Source: Paraspadella gotoi (lineage: Eukaryota > Chaetognatha). From it: DNA of 64,000 bases. The stretch covers positions 11,279,212-11,343,211 of the forward strand of contig CM119266.1 in NCBI GenBank assembly GCA_051294375.1. Direction: 5' to 3'. The notes beneath the pieces were generated by a model. The model ran no database searches, was not told the DNA's origin, and saw nothing but the letters and a program-made list of their open reading frames with translations. Of this stretch, positions 20,080 through 32,262 are shown piece after piece. Each line of letters starts with the position of its first letter. Position 1 is the stretch's first letter. Position numbers and translations under genes: made by a program.

Positions 20080-22165
20080 AAAGACCAGGCGAGTGGTCAC
20101 AGGCCGACACCTGGAGGACGCTGCACGCACAACAAACAGTCAAAAGACAACGACACACGCCAGGTCCCAATTCTCCCCCCCCGCGTGCCCCCAGATGGGT
20201 AATCATTTCACGACTGTTTTTTTTCTTCCTTTCCTATTTCATCCCGCATCAGGCCTGGAGCGATTGTTTTTCGCCAGAAAAATAAAACATTAAAAAAGCG
20301 AACGCCATGTGTGGGGAAAAAAAAACGCGCCGACTCATCTATCTTTCTAATATGCACCGGAGCTCCGTGTCCTGGGCTCACTCAATCAGAGATAATAACT
20401 TTTTTTTGGAGGATCTCGGCTAGAACAAGGTTTGGAGTAAGAATATATAGATGACTGGCTAGGCCTATCTTTATTTTTTTTTTTTTAATCGGTTCCTTTC
20501 AACCCGATTTAAAGGAAAAGAGAACTTTAAATTCTAAGCGGAGAATAGACTCCATTACTGCAAATTAGTGATATGAGAAAACATAAGTTCGCGATTGTTT
20601 CTGGTATGTACCGGCCGCAGCGTAACTTGAACCAAAACAAAAAGACTTTAAATTGTACTTTAAAAATTAGACAACATCGCACCTTAAAATACAAATAACA
20701 TGTTTAAGTAAAAATTCCAAAAAAATACTTGAAACTAGATAGAAGTCAAGAGCAGACAGATAAATATTACACGATTTGGTGCATCCTGTTAGTTCCCCAT
20801 TCTTAATAATACGCTAACATCCCTCAAGCCACCTCAGATTCACACTTTCCAAATGCGGTTTAACCGTTTGATTAATAATAATTAATTCATGTGCAAATAT
20901 GATTGTCGTTACACTCATAATACGTAAAACGTCTCTATTTAGTAGGTTTTTTAATTCACTGCTTGTAGGCGTCGCCCCGACACTTTCTATTTTCTCCACG
21001 TCCACAATCCTAAAAATTCTCGCTTGGCTTCAAAGACAAAAAAGGACGAACCACCGGGCTTCTCCTCACTCTCAACCTAAACATTACAGGATTTCCGAAG
21101 CGGGGAAAGAACCTCTCCTCCCCAGAGGAGGCGAAAGAGCAGAAGAGTGAAAGATCCGAGAGGGCTGATGGCAGGGGATGGCGCGAAGACGACGTTTTTT
21201 TTTTTTCTTCTTGTGCTTTCGTTTTTGTTTTTAAAGGATGTTAGCGAGGAAAAAAAAACTTGAAATCCGAGATCCGATCATTCAATTCATGGAGCTTGGA
21301 TCCGGCATGCGAATCACTCAACGCCGGGCCCTGCCGGGAGAAGAACAGCAAAAGCCACCCGACCCGGGACTTAATACATAAAACCACTTACATCTTGTAA
21401 ATAAAAAACTGATGCCGGAAAAACGAGACGTAGTTATGACGCCGGCTTCGGCGGGGGAGTTGGAGAGTGAGGAGAATTGTAGTCATTGGAGAGAGTATTT
21501 GGTAGAGAGATGACGAGTAGACACAGAGTGGAGTCGAGAGATCAGAGATCGACAGAGAGATGAGAGTACTGAGAGAGGATGGAGACGAGTAGAGAGAGAC
21601 CGAGGAAAGGAGGGAGATACCCTTGAGGAGAACCCGAAGAGATCGAGAGGAGATAGAGAGAGAGAGAGAGAGAGAGAGAAGAAGGAAGAGGAGAGAGAGA
21701 GGGAGAAGAGAAGAGAGGAGAGCAGAGAGAGAGAGAGGAAGAGAGATCTTCATAAGTTGTTTTCTTGCCATTATTTTTCGCGCCCCCCCTCAATTTTTTC
21801 TCTTTCCCCTCTCCTCTCTCTCTCTCTCCTCTCTCTCTCTTTCTCTCTCTCTCTTCTCTCTTCTCTCTCTTCTCTCTCTCTCTCTCTCTTTTCTCTCTCT
21901 CTCGCTTTTCCTTTCCACCCTTTGTTTTCAGCCTCCTTTTCTTCTTGGCCATAAAAGTTATGAGATTTCATCCAAGTTATATTCTTTCCCAGTGGCGGTT
22001 TAATATGTTGCTGAAATGGATAGTGGGTACTGAGTACTGTGGGGTAGTGTCTTATTTTTTGATATTTTAACCATATTTTAACCATCCGATGCTGGTTTGA
22101 TTTATTAAATTGATTGACTCAATCTAATGATTGATTGAAAGATTAGTTGATAGTGGTTTCACTTG
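20080..22165. repeat. block A, copy 2 (noisy, about 45% longer)
   Basis: Same landmarks in the same order as 13840-15290 but with many small insertions and lengthened homopolymers. Insertion-rich difference is typical of uncorrected long reads. Open frames are therefore unreliable here. Confidence 0.85.
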
Positions 22166-22334
22166 CTACAAAGTGAATCAATGATTCATTCACTTTAATG
22201 TTGTTGTTTTTTTGAAATATAATCATCATGGTTTCTTTCATGTCAGATTAAATTCCCGCGACGAGTCAGCGGATTCGCTTTCCTCCCTTTCATCAAAACC
22301 AAACTCCGCCCCTTTCGTTTCCCTTTTGTTTCAG

Positions 22335-22449
22335 ACTCGTCCTTGGAAGGCGACTCCTCGCCCTCTGTCGGGAGATTCGAAAAGCGCCGGGATTTCGCGG
22401 ACGCCAAGTCCACGCCCACCTCGCGCCACGAGGCGCAAATAGTTCAGTG
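22335..22449 (+). CDS. candidate internal exon, 115 bp, strong splice borders
   Basis: Seen: textbook acceptor CCCTTTTGTTTCAG (AG 22333-22334) and donor CAGTG|GTGAGT (GT at 22450). The frame takes two bases at the start, reads SSLEGDSSPSVGRFEKRR, then DFADAKSTPTSRHEAQIVQ, and leaves two bases. Ser/charged-rich, disordered-looking peptide. A longer frame through the acceptor ends at 22442 and is less likely. Lies just right of the noisy duplicated block, in cleaner sequence. Function unknown. Confidence 0.5.
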
Positions 22450-22455
22450 GTGAGT

Positions 22456-23202
22456 CGACGGATGTCGCTGCCAAAGGTTTTTTTTTAAATTCCGCTCGAA
22501 AGAAGCACGGATGGGGTGGGAGGTGGGGTTGGGCTGAGATGGGGTGGGGTAGGGTGAGTTGTCGATTGGGAGGCGGAAATTGATTCTCTGGTGGGGATGG
22601 AGAAAGAGTGGATCATGATTGGGAGAGAAAGAGAAATGACGGTGAAAATTTAAAAAAATGAGGAAAAGCTTGGCCAGAAAGAATAAATGAAGCGAATGTG
22701 TTTAAACATGTTTTGATTTGAGAGAAGGTGAAAAAGAGTGAATTATAAAGAGACAATAAAGTGACTATACATTATACAAAGTCCGTCGTTTCTCTCAGGA
22801 AAATTGACTTTCTTTCCTGTTCGACCGACGAAAATGTAAATTGACTTTTCAATTCATTAATGGCGTTTTAATTCCGGGACGATTTATGCGCGCGGGTTGA
22901 AACTCGGATCTCGACTGGCAACTTCCGGTTTCCGAGTTTCCAATTCATCAATATTAACTAGCGGGTCTCGTCACTCCTAACTTTCTATGTTTCGAAAACT
23001 TGATCAAATTTTATGTAAAACCAGCATGACTAGTTTAGTACTTTAGTTTTATGTGACAAAAAATAGAAAACTAGTATTTTAAAAATCCATACTAGGACGC
23101 TTTTGTTTTATTATAATTTATATCTTTGTTATTTAAATTTAGATTTCATGTGTTAGAAATGACGGTCCTGACCTTTATAATTGACGAGTCAACCCTTATT
23201 AA
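22456..23202. other. intron-like sequence
   Basis: G-rich (GGGTGGG-type) just after the donor, then AT-rich. No exon seen. Confidence 0.4.
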
Positions 23203-23227
23203 NNNNNNNNNNNNNNNNNNNNNNNNN
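23203..23227. other. assembly gap, exactly 25 N
   Basis: Fixed-size gap. Unlike the other four 25-N gaps I see no clear duplicate directly at its borders. Confidence 0.99.
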
Positions 23228-23552
23228 CTTTTATTTCCCATCGAGACAAAGAAAAAAAAAAACAAACGAAGCAGTAATGAAAAACAAAAAGAAAAACTCT
23301 GGAATCAAAAATTAAAAAGAAAAAAAAATGAAACGAACAATTAACGAAGGTCAAACATGAAAGCCCACGAGAAAAAAAAAAAGCAAGCAGGCAAGAAGCA
23401 AACAGTTTTGAAAACTCTAAAATCAACGAGAAAAAAAAGGAGGCAGAAAAAATGAAAAGCTTCGCAAAAAATAGAACTCTCTCTCCCTCCTCTTTCTCTC
23501 AACTCGTTCCCTTCTTTTTTATTTCGTGCCTCGTCGACTTTTTATCTTGTTT

Positions 23553-23717
23553 TTACGCAGTTTTCTTTTGTTTTTCTTTTTTTCGACTTTCGTACGCAAA
23601 AGAGCTCGAATGCAAAAAGTTAATAAAAAAAGAAGCCGACCTCCTATACACGCTCTATTTCCCCTCCACACTTTTCTACTTCGCCGATTTCCATTTCTTT
23701 CTCTCTCTCTCTCGTCT

Positions 23718-23730
<13 letters not shown>
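23553..23730. repeat. block B, copy 2
   Basis: Counterpart of 19845-20024; cleaner. Followed by a (CT)n array to 23795. Confidence 0.8.
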
Positions 23731-23755
<25 letters not shown>

Positions 23756-23766
23756 CTCTCTCTCCG

Positions 23767-23798
<32 letters not shown>

Positions 23799-23959
23799 AT
23801 CCACGCTTCAGCATCAACCGCTCTCTCACTTTATGTCGCGACAAAGCGTGCGTCGCAAGAGACGAGTTCAGACGTGCCGAAAATCGTTCCATATTTTTTT
23901 ATGCTCTGCTTACGAGTAGCCGTGTACTCTGACGAGCTCGAAAGAAAAAAAAAGAGAAC

Positions 23960-25304
23960 TTGATTATAGAGAGTCCGCGGAGCGACAGGTCTAGCAATAG
24001 AGAGCGACGAAGGGTCTAGAATAGCGCCAATGATCTCACAACGTCCTGCGCTCAAACTTTCGCCTCATTCACGCGACGAGAAAATTGTCACTTTTTCCTT
24101 TCTCGATATTTTTTTTAAATTTTTTTCCTCTGGGGTGAAAGTCGAGAGGAAAAAAGAAAACGTTAGATAGAGACGTTTTCTCCTTTTTTCTTTTTTTACT
24201 CTTTGTATTGAATATTTATTTCTTTTCTAGTATATATTTCATTCTATGTATGTCTATTCTATAGAAAATTTTCAAATATACTTTTCACTATTTTTATATT
24301 TTTTAATTTTATTAGAAAGATATTCATTTAACATTATTCTTTAAATATATATATTGCTTTCTTAAAAAATTTTTACTTACATTATATCTAATAAACCCCA
24401 TTGGAAATGGAAGTCACAGTGTTGTCTTCTGGAAACTAGAGGGAGCATCTACAACAACACAAGTTAGATTTACCAATCTGTCCTAGTTTCTAATAAATAT
24501 CACACATCATTCCTTGTAGAAAGTCATTAATGAAAAATATAAATCTAATAGGCTGAACAGAAAGGTGGGAATGGATAATTTTTTGATGGAGGGACCAAAG
24601 TTATATATGATTTTTTATACAAAAACTAATAGGGAATAGACTACAAAGTTGACAATTGTTATGTTTCTGATAGGGATACATACGGGGAAAGTCATAGGGC
24701 ACTTTATGTCATGAATTATAATTTTAAAATTACTTAATGAAATAAATTTCTATTCCCTATCCTAATTTTAATATTCTATTTCTGAATATCTTTTATCATA
24801 TGTTATACAATGGGAAAGTCATCAGTTGGGAACCTATCCCTTCATGGTATTTCGGCTCTTTAACCCAATATCCAAGTATAGTCGAGCCATCACAAATGTA
24901 TCCTCATGTTGCTTATCCTATTTTTTAAAAGATATATTTTTAATGTTTATCTTACAAACAGACCAAAGACCTGTATCACAGCATTATTAATTTTAAATCT
25001 ATTCGTATCAATTCTATTATTCCATTTTCGTTTTTCTATTTTACTTATTTGTGTCTCTTATAATTCATTCTATTTATTCCCTACATCTATCGATTCTGTA
25101 TTATGTATATGCATTACCTGCAAAATATTTTCACGACTCTAATCCAAAATGGCGTCCCACTCATTCTCAACGTTTTCCCTCACCTTTCTCGCTCTAGGTA
25201 TCCATAGCTTCGGCGACTCTAAAACCGATTGAAAACCTTAATATATGAAATAAAAAAAATCGACCACGAAAAAGCAAGAGTGAGAAGGAGAGTGACACGA
25301 AGGA

Positions 25305-25344
<40 letters not shown>

Positions 25345-27770
25345 GAGAGAGAGAGAGGAGAGAAGGAAGAGAGAGAGAGAGATCAGTCATGAGAACGAAG
25401 CGAAACAGGAGCAGAAAATGATAGACGAAAACGGAAAACAGATATTCGTTTCCTTTCCCCTCCCTTCCGCTTTCCTCTTTCTCCCTTTCCCCTATCCTCT
25501 TTCTCCCTTACCCCTTCCTCTTTTCTCCCTTTCCCCTTCCCTTTCTCCTTCTCCCCTTCCCATCCCCCTCTGTCTCTACTCTCTCTCCCTCTCTCTCCTT
25601 CTGGACGCCAGAAGCTCTCAGTTCCCAGGAAACGACGTCATCTCTCTTTTTCTTCTCTCGTGACATTTAAGCCATATCTTTGGCGACGCTGAGTTTTTAG
25701 GGCATCGCTTTCGGCATTCGCAATACTGTAAGGATTTTCCCCATAATTTCTTCCTTTTACTAAATTATTCAAATTTCAAAATCATTAGGCTTCCAATATG
25801 CACCTCTTCCATTTCTGATCCACACCGGATTGGGAAGCCAGCAACGGCAGCCTCGAGCTTTTCTCCCATTTCTATTGTCCTTGAAAATTCTCTCTCACTC
25901 TAAATGTTCTTTTTGTCGCAGCTTTTTCTGCAAAAAACCTCTTTTTCTTCCTTGACACTCGAATCCTCCATTCCATGACGCCGCCATCTCCCCGTCATTC
26001 TTCTTCAATTTTCCTCTTTAACTCCAGTATGTCATTTATTTTTTTCGGACGCATTGATCTTTTATTTCCCAATCATCTGAGACTGTAAGCTGTAGAGCCA
26101 CTGTATGCTAATCCAATTTAAATTCTCTTTTCACAGTCTGTTTATAACTCCCAGTGCTACCTGGCCTTCTCTATCAATGAATACTATAATATTTCAAAGA
26201 ATATTAATTTATGAAAAGACCACTCCTTTAAGTACTAATCGAATACTATATTCGTTACCCCCACTAGCCATCCAAACATATTAAGGACTAATTTTTGAAA
26301 ATTGGTACAACCCACTATACAAAATTATCCATTCATTATAAATAATAACTATCTCTGTCGCCTAACATTGCGACATCTTGGATCGGTTTCTTCCCTCATT
26401 CGTCCCTATTCTTCCTCATTTCCTATTTTCTTTCCCCACCACCCGTGCATCTTCCCTTATATTCTTTCTTTCTTCTCTCTATCTTCCCGTCATTCGTCTC
26501 CCCTTATGCTTCCCCGTCATTCCTAATTTTTTTTTCACCCCACCAGCCCCGGTCATTCTTCTTATATTTCATTCTCTCCTCTAATCCCTCTCATCTCCCC
26601 CCCCTCATTCTTTACTCTCCCTAACGTTAGGCCAACTCTCTCGCTTCCCCCCCAATTTCTTTTTCCGAAAAACTCAGTCCGGCCAAATTGGTTTTTTCGC
26701 TCTTTTGCTCTGACTCCTCCCCTTTTCTAATCAACTCTCTCTTCTCTCTCTCTCTCTCTCTCCTCGCTCTCTCTCTCTCCTCTCTCTCTCTCTTCTCTCT
26801 CTCTCTTCTCTCCTCTCTCTATCTCTGTCTCTCTTTCTGGCTTTGACTTACCCGTAGGCTGTCACACGATTTTCCCGCCAAACCCTCTTTTCACCATTTT
26901 CTCACCAATGTGTCAAAGCTTCTCTCACACAACCATTCTGTTAATAAATACTCCAGTCATATTAGCCATCTTCTCTTACGCTAGTTACTTTCTTCTATAA
27001 CTCATATGATCACTTAGAAGAGAAAATTCTAATCCCTACGAAGAATAAATCATATTACAATTTACAAATTGTACTTCCTGTCAAACCTACATTTCTCAAC
27101 TAATTCATAATTAAATAGAGCTTAAAAAAGTTAAAAAAAAGTATAAAAAGTAAAAATAAGGTGTATCATATTACATAAATAAACACAATACACATGTATT
27201 GCAAAAAAAGTTAAACTTTGAACCCTACTATTGCGCTTGTCTGTACCGTTCCTAAGTTAAAACTTGGCTTCATTCCAAAAGCCAATACTAAGATCTTTCC
27301 ATTTTTACAACAAAATAATACGTTTCAAACTGCTTTCTTAAGATACGTGCCCTCTCATAAGGGTGTCTAATCTTTTGTCCTCGAATACCCGTGTCCCATT
27401 CAACACGAATACCGCGCCTTTTCTCTCCTCTCATCTTCTCTCTCGTCTCTCTTCTCTCTCCTCTCTCTTCTCTACTCTCTCTCTCTTCTCTCTCTCTCCT
27501 CTCTCTCTCCTCTCTTCTCTCTCTTATCACCCCTTTCCTTTCTATTCCCCCGAGCACCGTCAAGCGTCGCCCGTTTAAGTCTTCGTTGCCAGCGACGCAC
27601 CTCGCAGCCCTCAAGATCACGGATTCGTCGATAAGTCGTTTTCGCCTCGTTTCCCGCGTTTCTCCGTTCTCCGTTTTCTTCGCGTCTGGATTTAGGAATT
27701 TTTCTTCTTTTTAGTTTGCGCTCTCTCGCCGCCTGCGTTTTTAAGAATTAAGTAAAAAAGATCCTCTCTT
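23960..27770. repeat. block C, copy 1
   Basis: Same ordered landmarks as 28978-32225 (and the middle part as 27780-28952): CTATCGATTCTG, AAAATGGCGTCCCACTC, a GA array, TGGACGCCAGAAG, CGGCATTCGCAATACT, then the CT array and TAAGTCG near the end. It contains about 750 bases (24260-25020) not present in the other copies. Indel-rich; the signal-peptide frame is broken here (stop after 27 codons from the ATG at 25149). Confidence 0.85.
24418..24452 (+). repeat. 34-base core shared with 41396-41429 (minus)
   Basis: Seen: AGTGTTGTCTT-TGGAAA-AGAGGGAGCATCTA occurs here and, reverse-complemented, at 41396-41429, with one mismatch and one indel. Weaker AT-rich similarity extends to its left. Inference: two copies of an AT-rich dispersed element. 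This one lies within the insertion specific to block C copy 1. Confidence 0.5.
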
Positions 27771-27789
27771 TATTATTATTTCTTTTCTG

Positions 27790-27935
27790 ATGTATTATAT
27801 TTCGTTCTATGTATTCTATTCTATTTTATTCCATTCTATTCTATTCAATTCTATTATATTCCATTTTCGTTTATTCTATTTTACTTATTTGTGGTCTCTT
27901 TATAATTCTATTCTATTTTATTCCCTACAGTTCTA
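27790..27935. repeat. (TTCTA)n pentanucleotide tract
   Basis: Imperfect TTCTA/TTTTA units. Also present in the other block C copies. Confidence 0.8.
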
Positions 27936-28010
27936 TCGATTCTGTTGTATTATGTATATTGCATTACCTGCTTTACAGTTTAAAATATTTTCACGACTCT
28001 GAATTCCAAA

Positions 28011-28095
28011 ATGGCGTCCCACTCATTCTCAACTTTTCCCCTCACCTTTCTCCTTCTGGTATCCATACTCGCTGACTCTAAAACCGATGAAAACC
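28011..28095 (+). CDS. candidate first exon with signal peptide; secreted or membrane protein
   Basis: Seen: ATG at 28011 in good context (CAAAATGG). It encodes MASHSFSTFPLTFLLL then VSILADSKTDEN before the gap at 28096. A short polar N-region, a hydrophobic core of about 13 residues and a small residue before a polar stretch fit a signal peptide cut near Ala-21. An acceptor-like CTTTACAG (AG 27977-27978) lies 32 bases upstream, so the 5' UTR may be spliced. The block C copies at 25149 and 29434 have the same start but are frame-broken by indels. Copy 3 shows that the frame continues with LKFEKKYDQKK into a GA tract. Family not recognised. Confidence 0.5.
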
Positions 28096-28440
28096 NNNNN
28101 NNNNNNNNNNNNNNNNNNNNNNNNNNNNNNNNNNNNNNNNNNNNNNNNNNNNNNNNNNNNNNNNNNNNNNNNNNNNNNNNNNNNNNNNNNNNNNNNNNNN
28201 NNNNNNNNNNNNNNNNNNNNNNNNNNNNNNNNNNNNNNNNNNNNNNNNNNNNNNNNNNNNNNNNNNNNNNNNNNNNNNNNNNNNNNNNNNNNNNNNNNNN
28301 NNNNNNNNNNNNNNNNNNNNNNNNNNNNNNNNNNNNNNNNNNNNNNNNNNNNNNNNNNNNNNNNNNNNNNNNNNNNNNNNNNNNNNNNNNNNNNNNNNNN
28401 NNNNNNNNNNNNNNNNNNNNNNNNNNNNNNNNNNNNNNNN
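28096..28440. other. assembly gap (345 N)
   Basis: The equivalent stretch in copies 1 and 3 is a GA array and purine-rich sequence (25250-25440, 29515-29730), so this gap probably hides a microsatellite inside intron 1. Confidence 0.99.
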
Positions 28441-28454
28441 TTCGTTTCCTTTCC

Positions 28455-28560
28455 CTCTCCCTTTCCCTTTCCTCTTTCTCCCTTTCCCCTTCCTCTTTCT
28501 CCCTTACCCCTTCCTCTTTCTCCCTTTCCCCTTCCTCTTTCTCCCTTTCCCCTTCCCATT
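28455..28560. repeat. 21-bp minisatellite (CCTTCCTCTTTCTCCCTTTCC-type)
   Basis: About five tandem 21-base pyrimidine units. The antisense translation is a 7-residue Gly/Lys/Arg repeat. Lies in the proposed intron between 28011 and 28612, with equivalents at 25440-25560 and 29735-29850. Confidence 0.8.
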
Positions 28561-28611
28561 CCCCTCTCTGTCTCTATCTCTCTCTCCCTCTCTCTCCGTT
28601 CTGGACGCCAG

Positions 28612-28736
28612 AAGCGTCTCAGTTTCCCAGGAACGATCCATCTCTCTTTTTCTTTCTTCCTCGGTGACGATTTTAAGCCATGATTCTTTGGCGGACGCTG
28701 AGTTTTTAGGGCATCGCTTTCGGCATTCGCAATACT
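28612..28736 (+). CDS. candidate exon 2 of the signal-peptide gene
   Basis: Seen: long pyrimidine tract then GGACGCCAG (AG 28610-28611); donor AATACT|GTAAGG (GT at 28737). Of the three frames only one is open: SVSVSQERSISLFLSS, then SVTILSHDSLADAEFLGH, then RFRHSQY. It takes one base at the start and leaves one. The next acceptor (TTCTTTTGTCGCAG, exon from 28933) takes two bases and keeps the frame open (SFPSKTL). The antisense frame is also open and protein-like (see rejected). Function unknown. Confidence 0.45.
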
Positions 28737-28932
28737 GTAAGGAGTTTGCACCGCATAATTTCTTCCTTTTACTAAAGTTATTCAATTTCAAAATCATTTG
28801 CTTCCAATATTGCACCTCTTCCATCTGATCCACACGGATTGGAGATGCAGCAACGTGCAGCCTCGAGCTTTTCTCCCGATTTCTTTGTCTCTTGAAAATT
28901 CTCTCTCACTCTAAGTTGTTCTTTTGTCGCAG

Positions 28933-28952
28933 CTTTTCCTTCAAAAACTCTC
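28933..28952 (+). CDS. candidate exon 3, cut by gap
   Basis: Strong acceptor (TTGTTCTTTTGTCGCAG, AG 28931-28932) followed by 20 bases in a compatible frame before the 25-N gap. The continuation can be seen only in the noisy copies (25922 and 30262 onward), where homopolymer errors prevent a reliable reading. Confidence 0.35.
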
Positions 28953-28977
28953 NNNNNNNNNNNNNNNNNNNNNNNNN
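28953..28977. other. assembly gap, exactly 25 N
   Basis: Fixed-size gap between block C copies 2 and 3. Confidence 0.99.
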
Positions 28978-29574
28978 GAGTCTAGAATAGCTGCGCAGAC
29001 TCCAAACGTTGCCCGCGGCTTCAACGTCTCGCTCATTTCACGCCGGCGAGAGATAAATTGTTCACGTATTTTCCTTCTCGATATTTTTTTAAATTTTTTT
29101 TCGGGTAAAGTCTCAGATGGAGGAAAGAAAGAGAACGTGTTAGATTAGAGAAGTTTTCTTTTTTCTTTTTTTTTTACTATTTTGATGATTATTTCTTTCT
29201 GATGTATCGTATATTCGTTCTAATGTATTCTATTCTATTTTTATTTCCATTTATTCTATTCAATATTATTATATTCCATTTCGTTTATCTTCTATTTTAC
29301 TTATTTGTGGTCTCTTATTAATTCTATTCTATTTTATATTACCCTACAGTTCTATCGATTCTGTTGTATTAATGTATATCTGCGATTACCTTGCTTTACA
29401 GTTTAAAATATTTTCACGACTCTGAATCCAACAATGGCGTCCACTCGTTCTCAACTTGTTCCCTCACCTTGTCTCCTTCTGTATCCATACCGCTGACTCT
29501 AAAACCGGAGAAAACCTGAAATTTGAAAAAAAATACGACCAGAAAAAAATGCCAGAAAGAGTGAGAGAGAGAGT

Positions 29575-29618
<44 letters not shown>

Positions 29619-31907
29619 AGAGAAGAGAGAGAGAGAGAGAGAGAGAGGAGATGAGAGAGATAACCAAGTCAGAAAAACGAAGCGAAACAGAGCAGAAAAA
29701 TGGATCGAGAGGCGAAAACGGAAAGACGATATATCGTTCCTTTCCCTCATCCCTTTCCTTTCCTCTTTCTCCCTTTCCTTCCTCTTTCTCCCTTACCCCC
29801 TTCCTGCTTTCTCCCTTTTCCCTTACCTCCATTTGCTCCTTTCCCCTATCCCATTATCCCATCTCTGTTCTCTATCTCTCTTCCCATCTCTCTCCGTTTG
29901 GACGCCAGAAGCGTCCAGTTCTCCCAGGAACGATCCATCATCTCTTTTTTCTTTCTTCCATCGGTGCGATATTAGAGCCATGATTCTTGGCGGACGCTGA
30001 GTTTTTATAGGGACGCTTATCGGCATTCGCAATACTTTAAGGAGTTCTGCACCGCATTAATTGTCTTCTTTTACTAAAGGTTTAGTTCAATTTCAAAACT
30101 CATTTGCTTCCAAATTGCACCTCTTCCATCTGATCCACACGGATTTGGATAGACTGCAGCAACGTGTGCAGTGCCTCAGAGCCTTTTCTCCGCGATCTTC
30201 CTTGATGTCTTCTTCGAATAGTTCGTACTCTCACTCTAAGTTAGTTCTCTTTTCATGTCGGCAGCTGTTTCCTTCAAAAACTACTCTATTTTCATTTCCT
30301 TGTACCACTTACGAATTCCTCGCATTCCATGACGCCCCAATCTTCGCCCGGTCATTCTTCAGTTTTCATTTTCTCTGTGAACTCGTTCATTTATTTCTCT
30401 TTCGGAACTTTGATCTTTTATTTTCCCAATCATTCTGGAAGACTGTAAGCTGTAAGCACTGAAAGCTAATCAATTAAATTCTTTTCACGTCTTCGATTTA
30501 AATTAGCTCCCATGTGTACTGGCGTCTTCTATCAGATGAAAGTTAGTATAATATTTCATATACAGAATATTTAAATGTATGATCAAAGGCCACTCCTTTA
30601 AGTACAGATCGGGAAACTACTAATTTGTACCCCGCACTAGCGATTCAAGAATTATAAGGAGTGAATTTATGAAATTGGTACAACACAACTATACAAATGT
30701 TAGTCCAACTTTCACTTTAAATAACTAAGACTTATCTTGTCCCTGGACTCTAGTTCGGACAGCTTGGATTGGTTTCTTCCGTATGCATTCGATTCCCTCT
30801 ATTCACTTCCCGTCTCATCCTTATTTCCTCCCCTACACTCGTATTTCTTCCCTTATATTCTTCTTTCTTCTCTCTAATCTTGCAGCGTTCATCGTCCTAT
30901 TCTCCCGTTCATTCATACTTCTTCCCGCATCCACTCCGGTCATTTCTCCCATCACCCTATTCTCCTGACATTCTTCTCTTCCTCTAAGTCTTCCCACCAT
31001 TCTCCCCTCATTCTTCTATACTCTCCTATGTTAGGGGCCGAAGACCTCTCTCGCTTCCCCCAATTTGCCTTTCCGAAAACTGCAGATTCCCGGCCGCCAA
31101 GATGGTTTTTTCGCTCTTTTTGTCGACTTCCGTCCCTCTTTTCTAATCAATCATCTCTTCTCATCTCTCGTCTCTCTCTTCTCTTCTTCCTGCTCTCTCT
31201 CTCTCTCTCTCTCGCTCTCTACGTCTCTCGTCGTCTCTCTCTCTTCTCCTCTCTCTCTATCTCATGCTCTCGTTCTCTGTCTCTTGACTTGACCCGTAGG
31301 GACGTCCACAGCGATTTTCCTCGGCCAAGACCGCGTCTTTTCACCTAATTGTTCTTCACATATTTCAAAGCTTCTCGTCAGCCGAACAACCATTCTAGTT
31401 TCTCAGTCATATTAGCGCTTTCTCTCTCTCCTTACGCTATTACTTTATCTATACTATGACTCCAAAAGACTTAACGATCACTTGAAGAAGAAAATTCGTA
31501 ATCTACGAGAATAAATCATAGCTTACAACTTTACAAATTGTACTTCTGTCAAAGACCTACATGCTCAACTATTCTCAACTAATTCCATAATTAAATGAGA
31601 GCTTAAAAAACATATGTAAAACTTGATGTATATAAAAGTAAAAAATAAATGTACATATTACATAATAAACACATTACACATGTATGCAAAAAAAAGTTTA
31701 AACTTGAACGCCTACTATCTCGCTTGTCTGTCGTCCTAAGTAAAACTTGGCTTCATTCAAAAGCCAATTCTAAGATCTTTCATTTTTACAAAAAATAAAT
31801 ACGTTTTAAACTGGCTTTCTTAAGATTACGTGCCCTCTCTAAAGGCGTGTCTAATCTTTTGTCGCTCGAATACCGCTCGTCCCATTCAACACGAATCACC
31901 GCGCTTT

Positions 31908-31988
<81 letters not shown>

Positions 31989-32225
31989 CACCCCTTTTCC
32001 TTTCGATTCCCCCGAGCGACCAAGTCAAAGCGTCGCCCCGGTTTAAGTCTCGTTGCCAGGCGACGCACGCTCGGCCCTCAAGATCACGTGATCGTCGATA
32101 AGTCGTTCGCCTCGTTCCCGCGTTTCTCCCGTTTCTCGTTTCTCGCGCGGATTTAGGAATTTTTTTCTCTTTTTAGTTGCGACTACTGGCGCCGCCTTTT
32201 GTTTTTAAAGAAAAGATAAGTAAAA
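28978..32225. repeat. block C, copy 3 (noisy)
   Basis: Restarts about 1.2 kb upstream of where copy 2 begins (the GTCTAGAATAGC landmark, equal to about 24010) and runs to the end of the block. Insertion-rich relative to copy 2. Confidence 0.85.
31910..31984. repeat. (CT)n, uninterrupted, about 37 units
   Basis: Pure CT array. The copy 1 equivalent (27420-27520) is interrupted and of different length, so length is unreliable. Confidence 0.95.
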
Positions 32226-32262
32226 AAAAAGTAATGCGGCGCAACACCTTGGAATAACCGTT
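32208..32262 (-). repeat. fragment of the GCGCCGCA dispersed repeat
   Basis: The reverse complement reads GTTATTCC-AAGGTGTTGCGCCGCATTAC, matching 36292-36322. Confidence 0.5.

Larger units (their letters stand above)
27780..28952. repeat. block C, copy 2 (cleanest)
   Basis: Middle version, probably from the accurate contig. Homopolymers are shorter, the signal-peptide frame is intact, and it contains its own N gap (28096-28440). Confidence 0.8.

Noticed and set aside
28504-28830. Minus-strand frame reading MEEVQYWKQMILKL, then SLQYCECRKRCPKN
   Set aside because: Protein-like, but it lies antisense to exon 2 (28612-28736), which has a strong acceptor, a donor, phase agreement with exon 3 and a signal-peptide exon upstream. 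The minus frame runs on into the 21-bp minisatellite. Strand-specific RNA could reverse this call.
24010-32225. Tandem array of three related genes
   Set aside because: Copies differ mainly by small indels and homopolymer length and are bounded by a 25-N gap. Assembly duplication explains this better than gene amplification.
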